From: Amphritea sp.
GTDB taxonomy: Bacteria > Pseudomonadota > Gammaproteobacteria > Pseudomonadales > Balneatricaceae
Direction: 5' to 3'
Length of the DNA: 5,461 nucleotides
Assembly: GCA_018067325.1 (NCBI GenBank)
Contig: JAGPUU010000451.1
Span: 1 to 5,461, forward strand
Positions 1 to 5,461 of the stretch are shown in pieces. The notes below the pieces were generated by a model. It was given only the letters and a program-made list of their open reading frames with translations. It ran no database searches and was not told where the DNA came from. The position numbers were made by a program, and so were the translations under genes. Numbering within the stretch: position 1 is the first letter of the stretch; the number at the start of each line of letters is the position of its first letter.

Positions 1-1604
1 TCAACCGATATCACTTCATTCATTAGTTTCGGCAGCACAGCCAGCAAACGTTCATGCCCGACAGCCTGCATCACCTGGACTGAACGATTGGACTTCAGGT
101 TACTAAACGCTTTCCAGGCCAGCTGGGGATTATCCAACCCATGCTCAGCAAAGAAGGCTTCCCCTTCATCGGCGTCGAACTCGCTGTTCCAAAGAAGCAA
201 CCAGTCACTGCTCAGATCATCTTCATCCACAACTTCTTCTGCGGGCGCAATCACATCGGCAAAATGCTCTGTAACCCGACCTCGCTGACGGTCCAGCTCG
301 ACCATAAAGCCATCCCAGTGATCAAACCCCATGCTGTACGCCATACGTGCCTGACCAATCTCATCCACAGGCAGCTCCTGAGTCTGCCTGTCAGCCACCG
401 CTTGTATCACATGCTCTGCATTACGCAGGAAGGTATATGCCTCTGTCAGATCACTGACAGCTTGCTCAGGAACCCCAACAGTTTCAGGCAACAAAGGAAG
501 TATATTCAGCAGTTCGCGCTGCTGTAACCGGGGATCACGCCCGCCACGAATCAACTGAAACGCCTGGGCAACAAACTCAACCTCACGAATGCCGCCAGCG
601 CCCAGCTTAACATTGCCATGCAAGCCTTTTCGCCGCACCTCCTTGTTGATCATCTCCTTCATTGAACGCAGAGAATCAAACGCACTAAAGTCGATATATT
701 TCCGATAGACAAAAGGCCGCAACATTTCCTGAAGCTCAGACCCCGCCTGTTGATCACCCCCGACCACACGGGCTTTAATCATGGCGTAGCGCTCCCAGTC
801 ACGCCCCTGATCCTGGTAGTACTCTTCCATCGCAGCAAAACTACACACCAGCGGGCCACTGGCGCCATAGGGACGCAGCCGCATATCGGTACGGAAGACA
901 AATCCATCGGCGGTTATATTATCTAGCGCCTGAATCAGTTTCTGCCCCAGTCGGCTAAAGAAATCCTGATTGGCCAGCACACGCCTTCCGCCTTCGGTCA
1001 TTCCCTTTTCAGGATAAGCAAAAATCAGATCGATATCTGACGACAGATTCAACTCATAAGCACCTAACTTTCCCATTCCCACAACAACCAATTGCTGGGG
1101 CCGCGCAGGCATACCATCCGTTGCAGTAGAGTGTGGCGTCCCCCATTTGCTACAACAATCCCGATAAAGCCACTGCAATGCCTGGTCGATGCAAGCATCC
1201 GCAAGAGCAGAAAGGTCGGCGGTTGTCCCTCGCATATCGGTAGCGCGGGTCAAGTCACGCCAGATGATTCTGACCATCTCCCGCTGTCTGAACTTACGCA
1301 ACACACTCTGAAGCAGCTCTTCGCTCTCTATCGAAGCCAAGCTCTGGGCTAACCGTCCGGTGTACTCTCCCGCACCATAAGCGCTATAAAGATCGTTGTT
1401 GTGTAATAGGTCTTCGAGTAATTGAGGCTTGCGGCTCAACTGTTCAGCAACGTAGTCACTACCTGCCAGGACTCGAATCAAATCATCCTGAAAGCTATCG
1501 GACTGTTCAGTCAGAGCTCCAACAGAACCTATAACTTTTTCAAGATTAAGTGTTACGCAAGGCTGAATAAGAGATGGAAGTTTCTTGATCAATTGGCTGA
1601 GCAT
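1..1604 (-). CDS. glnE: Bifunctional glutamine synthetase adenylyltransferase / adenylyl-removing enzyme, N-terminal 534 codons (3' end outside window)
   Basis: GlnE controls glutamine synthetase in the cytoplasm by adding AMP to a tyrosine of GlnA (C-terminal domain) and removing it by phosphorolysis (N-terminal domain), in response to PII and glutamine. The minus-strand frame is open from ATG 1604 to the left edge. The N-terminal nucleotidyltransferase-fold signature lies at residues 176-195 (GMGKLGAYELN then SSDIDLIF); Asp190 and Asp192 correspond to the metal-binding aspartates of the adenylyl-removing site. RLRPYG follows, then the typical KLGAGGIREVEF at 333-344 and the helical region after it. 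The linker starts near residue 450. The family is about 950-1000 residues, so the adenylyltransferase domain lies outside the window. ATG 1604 is the only ATG after the upstream in-frame TGA, but its ribosome binding site is weak. It is transcribed divergently from the phosphate genes. No frameshift or stop was seen. Confidence 0.96.
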   Translation of the reverse strand, partial: MLSQLIKKLPSLIQPCVTLNLEKVIGSVGALTEQSDSFQDDLIRVLAGSDYVAEQLSRKPQLLEDLLHNNDLYSAYGAGEYTGRLAQSLASIESEELLQSVLRKFRQREMVRIIWRDLTRATDMRGTTADLSALADACIDQALQWLYRDCCSKWGTPHSTATDGMPARPQQLVVVGMGKLGAYELNLSSDIDLIFAYPEKGMTEGGRRVLANQDFFSRLGQKLIQALDNITADGFVFRTDMRLRPYGASGPLVCSFAAMEEYYQDQGRDWERYAMIKARVVGGDQQAGSELQEMLRPFVYRKYIDFSAFDSLRSMKEMINKEVRRKGLHGNVKLGAGGIREVEFVAQAFQLIRGGRDPRLQQRELLNILPLLPETVGVPEQAVSDLTEAYTFLRNAEHVIQAVADRQTQELPVDEIGQARMAYSMGFDHWDGFMVELDRQRGRVTEHFADVIAPAEEVVDEDDLSSDWLLLWNSEFDADEGEAFFAEHGLDNPQLAWKAFSNLKSNRSVQVMQAVGHERLLAVLPKLMNEVISV

Positions 1605-1680
1605 ATATTGAGGTACTCTGTCGGTGGCCGATATATTCCTTCAGCTTAGCAAAAAGTGCTTTTCGTCTCGACAGATTCTT

Positions 1681-1698
1681 CTGTAACAAAAGTTTAAC
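1681..1698 (+). promoter_or_regulatory. Possible PhoB binding site (Pho-box-like direct repeat)
   Basis: The E. coli Pho box is two CTGTCAT-like 7-mers separated by four A/T bases. Here CTGTAAC, spacer AAAA and GTTTAAC fit that architecture, with about 10 of 14 repeat positions matching if the last base may be T or C. A TATAAA hexamer lies at 1715-1720, 16 bases downstream, which is farther than the usual spacing of about 10. The region is AT-rich, so a chance match is quite possible. The downstream phosphate genes make the idea reasonable, but the sequence alone does not prove it. Confidence 0.25.
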
Positions 1699-1795
1699 AA
1701 TTCCAAATAAAACATATAAAAAAGCCATAAAACAGCTAGTTACAATACCCCCTATGCCATTTACCAAAGATACAAATTCAACTTATGCCAAATTA

Positions 1796-1813
1796 GTTAC
1801 ATTTATGTTTCAT
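1796..1813 (+). promoter_or_regulatory. Second weak Pho-box-like direct repeat
   Basis: GTTACAT and GTTTCAT lie 11 bases apart, separated by TTAT, as in the repeat spacing of a PhoB site. About 9 of 14 repeat positions match the E. coli consensus. It lies roughly 70-85 bases upstream of the PhoU-like start. A candidate -10 (TATACT, 1843-1848) is 29 bases further on, too far for a classical PhoB-activated promoter, so this is at best an auxiliary or repressing site. Confidence 0.2.
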
Positions 1814-1842
1814 TTTGACTACAAACAGAAGTCAGCCCAACG

Positions 1843-1848
1843 TATACT
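1843..1848 (+). promoter_or_regulatory. Candidate -10 element for the PhoU-like/pit unit
   Basis: TATACT matches the sigma-70 -10 consensus at five of six positions and sits 33 bases before the chosen ATG, leaving a leader of roughly 25-30 bases. The TTGACT at 1815-1820 resembles a -35 element, but the 22-base spacer is too long. The hexamer at the standard 17-base spacing (TACAAA, 1820-1825) is a poor -35, so the promoter may need an activator or be weak. Confidence 0.3.
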
Positions 1849-1871
1849 CGCGAAAATTTTGCACTACGACC

Positions 1872-1876
1872 GGTGA
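1872..1876 (+). promoter_or_regulatory. Ribosome binding site deciding the PhoU-like start
   Basis: GGTGA lies five bases before ATG 1882 and overlaps the alternative GTG start at 1873. It is the only purine-rich Shine-Dalgarno-like stretch here and nothing comparable precedes the GTG, so ATG 1882 is preferred. Confidence 0.45.
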
Positions 1877-1881
1877 TTTTT

Positions 1882-2562
1882 ATGGTTACTAATAATCCGA
1901 TTTTGCAGATGTTTGCACGATCGCCTTTCCAGCCTATGCAGGAACACATTGCTAAAGCTCATGCCTGTGCGATTCAACTGATTCCTTTCTTTGACGCCGT
2001 TATGGCAGATGATTGGGAAGAAGCCGCAAAAATTCAACACAGCATTGCGGTGCTCGAAGGTGAAGCCGATACAATGAAGAAGGAGATTCGTATGAATCTT
2101 CCGAACAGTATCTTCCTGCCAGTACCCCGTACCGATCTTCTCGAACTGCTGCGCATGCAAGACAAAATTGCCAACAGGGCTAAAGACATTGCCGGGTTAA
2201 TGCTAGGGCGAAAAATGTCCATTCCCGCCCAGATACAACCGATTATTTCGGAATATATCCGCGCCTCCCTGAAAACATCAGGCCAGGCACTGACCGCGCT
2301 GAATGAGCTCGATGAGCTTATTACTGCAGGTTTCCGAGGCCATGAAGTTGAGGTCGTCGAGCAGATGATCCATGACCTGGATGATATGGAGCACGACGCT
2401 GACGAAATGGAGCGCGAAGTACGCTCTGCACTGTTTGTAGTGGAACAAGATCTGAACCCAATCGATGCGATGTTCCTTTACCAGGTTATCCGTTGGATTG
2501 GTGATCTCGCTGACAAAGCACAGCAAGTGGGTAGCCGCCTGCAATTGCTGCTAGCGAAATAA
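1882..2562 (+). CDS. PhoU-like DUF47/TIGR00153 family protein, partner of the Pit transporter
   Basis: This 226-residue cytoplasmic helical protein belongs to the DUF47 family related to PhoU; members are commonly encoded next to PiT phosphate permeases and are thought to modulate them. The N-terminus (ILQMFARSPF) and the central VPRTDLLELL segment are typical. PhoU-style acidic clusters that can bind metal appear at about residues 59-63 (EGEAD), 94-102 (DKIANRAKD), 170-174 (EHDAD) and 208-211 (DLAD). The C-terminus (GDLADKAQQVGSRLQLLLA) is also typical, and length is normal. I chose ATG 1882 because GGTGA at 1872-1876 gives a ribosome binding site with 5-base spacing and the family starts close before ILxxF. 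GTG 1873 is an alternative adding three residues. The pit gene follows after 43 bases with no terminator, so the two are very likely co-transcribed. The exact regulatory role is inference. Confidence 0.92.
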   Translation: MVTNNPILQMFARSPFQPMQEHIAKAHACAIQLIPFFDAVMADDWEEAAKIQHSIAVLEGEADTMKKEIRMNLPNSIFLPVPRTDLLELLRMQDKIANRAKDIAGLMLGRKMSIPAQIQPIISEYIRASLKTSGQALTALNELDELITAGFRGHEVEVVEQMIHDLDDMEHDADEMEREVRSALFVVEQDLNPIDAMFLYQVIRWIGDLADKAQQVGSRLQLLLAK

Positions 2563-2605
2563 ACCTCAAATAAACTTTTCTGAATCTTAAAATTAGGTAG
2601 TTATC

Positions 2606-3871
2606 ATGAGCATCATTGCGGAATATGGCAATATCCTTGTCATCATGGCGTGTGTGTTTGGATTCTTTATGGCCTGGGGTGTGGGCGCTAACGATGTGGC
2701 TAATGCTATGGGAACCTCAGTAGGTTCCAAGGCGTTAACCTTAAGACAAGCGATAATAATCGCTATTATCTTTGAATTTGCCGGTGCTTACCTGGCAGGA
2801 GGGGCGGTAACCGCAACGATACGTAAAGGAATTATAGATCCGGCGATACTGTCAGGCTCTCCTGAACTACTGGTATACGGCATGCTCTCGGCCCTGCTTG
2901 CTGCAGGCATCTGGTTAATGGCGGCAACCGCTATGGGCTGGCCGGTATCGACTACCCATTCCATCGTCGGAGCGATTGTCGGCTTCGCTGCGGTCGGTAT
3001 TTCCGTCGATGCTGTTCACTGGGCAAAAGTAGGAAAGATCGTTGCCAGCTGGGTTGTTTCGCCAGTGACTGCTGGTTTAATCGCCTTCTTTTTATTCCGT
3101 AGTGTACAAAAATTAATTCTTGATACTGAAGACCCATTCAAGAATGCTAAAAAATATGTCCCTATGTACATATTCCTCGTTGGCTTCATGATCTCAATGG
3201 TGACTTTTACCAAGGGCTTGAAGCATATCGGACTCAATCCCGGTTTTGCCAACAGCGCTTTGATCTCAATTGCCATCGCGTTTATCACCATGCTTCTGGG
3301 CATTTTCATGCTGCGCAAGATCCACGCAAAAACTGAGGACAACAGTGACTACCATTTCGCCAGCGTAGAAAGAGTTTTCGGCGTCCTGATGATGTTTACC
3401 GCCTGCGCTATGGCGTTTGCTCACGGCTCTAACGACGTTGCTAATGCCGTCGGCCCGCTGGCTGCGGTTGTTGGTGTAGTTGCGTCAGCAGGTGAAGTAG
3501 CGCAAAAGTCTGCAATGCCGGTCTGGATCCTGTTACTTGGCGGCAGCGGCATTGTTGCGGGTCTGGTTATGTACGGTCATAAAGTTATCGCTACCGTAGG
3601 CAACAACATTACCGAACTAACCCCAAGCCGTGGTTTTGCTGCAACTCTGGCGGCAGCCTCTACCGTTGTATTTGCGTCGGGTACCGGCCTGCCAATTTCG
3701 ACAACCCATACCTTGGTCGGTGCGATTCTGGGTGTAGGCCTCGCACGGGGACTTTCAGCCCTGAACCTGAAAGTTGTAGGCACCATTTTCATCTCCTGGT
3801 TAGTCACACTACCTGCCGGTGCCTTCCTGTCGATTATAATTTTCTTCTCACTGAAAGCTATTTTCAGTTAA
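2606..3871 (+). CDS. pit: PiT-family inorganic phosphate transporter
   Basis: A 421-residue inner-membrane permease of the PiT family (PF01384), expected to import inorganic phosphate, probably as a metal-phosphate complex, driven by an ion gradient. The family signature occurs twice, as GANDVANAMG at residues 27-36 and GSNDVANAVG at 274-283. A second duplicated motif, GWPVSTTHSIVGAIVG at 111-126, is mirrored by GLPISTTHTLVGAILG at 361-376. About ten or more hydrophobic segments span the protein, with a hydrophilic loop near 168-184 and another near 236-256. It is shorter than E. coli PitA (499 residues), which has a longer central loop, but normal for the family. ATG 2606 has a good ribosome binding site (TAGGTAG, 2594-2600). 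Co-transcription with the upstream PhoU-like gene is likely, and a terminator follows. Substrate specificity (phosphate versus sulfate) is inferred from family and context. Confidence 0.95.
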   Translation: MSIIAEYGNILVIMACVFGFFMAWGVGANDVANAMGTSVGSKALTLRQAIIIAIIFEFAGAYLAGGAVTATIRKGIIDPAILSGSPELLVYGMLSALLAAGIWLMAATAMGWPVSTTHSIVGAIVGFAAVGISVDAVHWAKVGKIVASWVVSPVTAGLIAFFLFRSVQKLILDTEDPFKNAKKYVPMYIFLVGFMISMVTFTKGLKHIGLNPGFANSALISIAIAFITMLLGIFMLRKIHAKTEDNSDYHFASVERVFGVLMMFTACAMAFAHGSNDVANAVGPLAAVVGVVASAGEVAQKSAMPVWILLLGGSGIVAGLVMYGHKVIATVGNNITELTPSRGFAATLAAASTVVFASGTGLPISTTHTLVGAILGVGLARGLSALNLKVVGTIFISWLVTLPAGAFLSIIIFFSLKAIFS

Positions 3872-3885
3872 ATAAAATCTCGGCA

Positions 3886-3918
3886 AAAAAAGGCGATCAT
3901 CCTATGATCGCCTTTTTT
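3886..3918 (+). terminator. Rho-independent terminator after pit
   Basis: The 10-base arm AGGCGATCAT (3891-3900) is perfectly complementary to ATGATCGCCT (3904-3913), with a CCT loop. The stem is extended by pairing of an A run (3886-3890) with the T run (3914-3918) that forms the U tail. It starts 14 bases after the pit stop codon and separates the phosphate unit from argE. The A run before the stem would also make it a terminator on the minus strand, although no minus-strand gene ends here. Confidence 0.93.
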
Positions 3919-3973
3919 ATTTCCCTCGAAAGCTGCACAATACCCGGATAACGTATAAAAACCGGACCTTTCT

Positions 3974-5125
3974 ATGCAATCCTCCCCACCTGATCTGCTC
4001 ACCATGCTGACAGAGCTTATCGCCACCCCTTCCGTAAGCTGCACTGCTGCCCATTGGGACCAGAGTAATCTGGGCGTAATCGAGAAGCTGGAAAGCTGGC
4101 TATCCGGTTTAGGCTTTCAGACAGAAGTGATGGCGATCCCCGGCCATCCGGAAAAAGCTAATCTGATCGCGACACTCGGCAGTGGCCCCGGCGGACTAGT
4201 TCTGTCCGGCCATACCGACACAGTCCCCTTCAACGCCGAACTTTGGAACAGTGACCCCTTCAAACTGACAGAGAAAGATGGCCGTTTTTACGGTTTAGGC
4301 ACCTGTGATATGAAGGGCTTTTTTCCTATTGCGATCGAAGCGGCCCGTAAATTCACTGACAAAACGCTAAAACAACCGTTGATCATTCTTGCCACCGCAG
4401 ATGAAGAAAGCTCAATGAATGGCGCCCGGGCGCTCGCTTAGGCTGGTTATCCTAAGGCCCGCTATGCGGTTATTGGAGAGCCCACCAGCCTGCGCCCAAT
4501 CTATATGCATAAAGGGATGATGATGGAGCAGGTAAAGGTGAAGGGAAGTGCCGGCCACTCGTCCGACCCCAGCCTCGGAGCCAGTGCCCTGGATGCAATG
4601 CATTCAGTGCTTGGTGAACTGATTAGCTTCCGTAAAGAGCTACAGCGCGACTATCAGAACAGTGATTTTAAAGTTTCAGTACCCACACTAAATCTGGGAT
4701 GTATCCACGGCGGAGACAACCCCACCCGGATTTGTGGCGCCTGTGAAGTTGAATATGATCTGCGTCCGCTTCCCGGGATGTCTGCCGATCTGCTGCGTGA
4801 GAGTGTCCACAAGCGATTACTGCCGCTTGAGCAGCAGTTCGGCGTAACCATATCCACAGAACCGCTATTTCCAGGAATACCCGCGTTCAACAATGATAAG
4901 CACTCCGAGCTGGTCACAACAGCAGAGCGTTTAACGGGTTATCAGGCTGAGGCAGTGGCATTTGGCACCGAGGCTCCCTTCCTGCAATCACTGGGTATGG
5001 ATACGATTGTCATGGGCCCTGGATCAATCGATCAAGCCCATCAGCCCGACGAATATTTGGCTTTTGACCAGATTAAGCCTACAGTAGCAGTATTAGAACA
5101 ACTGATTGCAAGGTACTGTTTTTAA
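3974..5125 (+). pseudogene. argE: N-acetylornithine deacetylase interrupted by an in-frame TAG at codon 156
   Basis: ArgE is a cytoplasmic dinuclear-metal M20-family hydrolase that converts N-acetylornithine to ornithine and acetate in arginine synthesis. The frame reads 383 codons from ATG 3974 to TAA 5123-5125, the same length as E. coli ArgE, but codon 156 (4439-4441) is TAG. Before it lie His80 and Asp82 (GHTDTVPF), Asp112 (CDMKG) and Glu144/Glu145 (ATADEE). After it come Glu169 (IGEPTS), the dimerisation-domain GSAGHSSDP at 191-199, GGDNPTRIC and His356 (GPGSIDQAHQPDEYL). The stop leaves a 155-residue fragment lacking two metal ligands and the dimerisation domain, so it should be inactive unless the codon is read through. 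The first in-frame ATG downstream (4505) has no ribosome binding site. A single base change explains everything, and no other decay is visible. The start has only a weak GGA (3964-3966). A sequencing error cannot be excluded. Confidence 0.93.
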
Positions 5126-5127
5126 TC

Positions 5128-5461
5128 GTGATTAATGATAACAACCAATACGTAAACTGGTTTCGTCACAGCTCTCCCTATATCAATGCGCATCGGGGGA
5201 AAACTTTCGTCCTGATGTTAGGAGGGGAAGCGCTCGCCGATGACAATTTTGGCAACATCATTCACGACATCGCCTTGCTCAATAGCCTCGGGGTGAAACT
5301 GGTATTGATTCACGGCTCACGGCCACAAATTGCAGCCAAACTTGAGCAACTACAGATCAGTGACAAAGTTCATCACCACCTCCGGGTAACCGATAGCGAT
5401 ACACTGCAGTGTGTCATTGAAGCGGCGGCCAGTCTGCGTACCGAGGTTGAAGCCAAGCTAT
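5128..5461 (+). CDS. argA: N-acetylglutamate synthase (amino-acid N-acetyltransferase), N-terminal 111 codons (3' end outside window)
   Basis: ArgA makes N-acetylglutamate from glutamate and acetyl-CoA, the first step of arginine synthesis, and is usually feedback-inhibited by arginine. The visible part is the start of the amino-acid-kinase-like domain. YVNWFRHSSPYINAHRGKT (residues 8-26) leads into FVLMLGGEAL, then LVLIHGSRPQI and LRVTD, all typical of the classical two-domain enzyme of gammaproteobacteria (about 430-450 residues). The acetyltransferase domain lies outside the window. The start is GTG 5128, two bases after the argE stop; the nearby ATG at 5135 is out of frame. AAGGT at 5110-5114, inside the argE end, is a possible but distant ribosome binding site (13-base gap). 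Translational coupling to argE is therefore likely, and the argE stop might reduce argA expression. Confidence 0.94.
   Translation, partial: MINDNNQYVNWFRHSSPYINAHRGKTFVLMLGGEALADDNFGNIIHDIALLNSLGVKLVLIHGSRPQIAAKLEQLQISDKVHHHLRVTDSDTLQCVIEAAASLRTEVEAKL

Larger units (their letters stand above)
1605..1881. other. AT-rich divergent intergenic region between glnE and the PhoU-like/pit unit
   Basis: These 277 bases separate two divergent genes and must hold both promoters. The stretch from about 1680 to 1860 is clearly richer in A and T than the flanking genes. Short words recur: TAGTTACA at 1737-1744 and 1794-1801, TATGCCA at 1753-1759 and 1784-1790, and TGTAAC, the inverse of GTTACA, at 1682-1687. 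No credible gene or RNA gene is seen. A minus-strand frame starting with TTG at 1767 overlaps the glnE start, but it has no ribosome binding site and is probably chance. Confidence 0.6.

Noticed and set aside
141..527. Plus-strand 128-codon frame
   Set aside because: It lies entirely antisense to the well-supported glnE reading frame and resembles no family I know.
1546..1767. Minus-strand 73-codon frame with a hydrophobic N-terminal segment, overlapping the glnE start
   Set aside because: It starts with TTG, lacks a ribosome binding site, overlaps glnE in another frame, and its hydrophobic stretch is what T-rich promoter DNA gives by chance. A small membrane protein cannot be fully excluded.
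1864..2160. Minus-strand 98-codon frame
   Set aside because: It is antisense to the PhoU-like gene, whose family match is clear along its whole length.
3016..3342. Minus-strand 108-codon frame
   Set aside because: It is antisense to pit and has no independent support.
3954..3959. TATAAA hexamer upstream of argE as a -10 element
   Set aside because: It is only 14 bases before the ATG, so the transcript would start about at the ribosome binding site, and there is no acceptable -35. I see no convincing argE promoter.
3921..3973. ArgR operator upstream of argE
   Set aside because: No sequence close to the E. coli ARG box or to the Pseudomonas TGTCGC-N8-AA motif was found in this short gap.
4439..4441. 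Selenocysteine codon or a frameshift as explanation of the argE stop
   Set aside because: The codon is TAG, not TGA, and the frame is the same on both sides, so neither selenocysteine insertion nor a frameshift applies.
1..5461. Mobile elements, CRISPR arrays, tRNA or rRNA genes
   Set aside because: No tandem spaced repeats, terminal inverted repeats, transposase-like frames or RNA gene signatures were seen on either strand.

Overview
The window looks like chromosomal core DNA of a gammaproteobacterium, probably a marine Oceanospirillales-type relative of Pseudomonas. This rests on recognisable GlnE, PhoU-like/Pit, ArgE and ArgA proteins and on the order PhoU-like, pit, argE, argA, which I recall from Pseudomonas aeruginosa. 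Base composition is moderate, codon use looks even across the genes, and I see no mobile element, RNA gene or CRISPR array. The genus is inference only.

Layout: (1) Positions 1-1604, minus strand: the first 534 codons of glnE, cut by the window edge. It encodes the bifunctional glutamine synthetase adenylyltransferase / adenylyl-removing enzyme. (2) Positions 1605-1881: an AT-rich divergent intergenic region with short repeated words and weak Pho-box-like sequences. (3) Positions 1882-3871, plus strand: a two-gene unit of a PhoU-like (DUF47/TIGR00153) protein and a PiT-family phosphate permease, closed by a strong intrinsic terminator at 3886-3918. (4) Positions 3974-5125, plus strand: argE (N-acetylornithine deacetylase), full length in reading frame but interrupted by an in-frame TAG at codon 156. 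(5) Position 5128 to the right edge: the start of argA (N-acetylglutamate synthase), two bases after the argE stop and cut by the window end.

Functionally, the region joins nitrogen-assimilation control (GlnE), phosphate uptake (Pit and its PhoU-like partner) and arginine biosynthesis (ArgA makes N-acetylglutamate, ArgE releases ornithine from N-acetylornithine). The observation most worth a second look is the amber codon in argE. The frame on both sides is intact, the total length equals that of E. coli ArgE, and metal and catalytic residues are preserved on both sides of the stop. It is therefore a very recent nonsense mutation, a sequencing error, or a read-through/suppressed codon. I found no convincing undescribed system; the rest is ordinary core-genome content.
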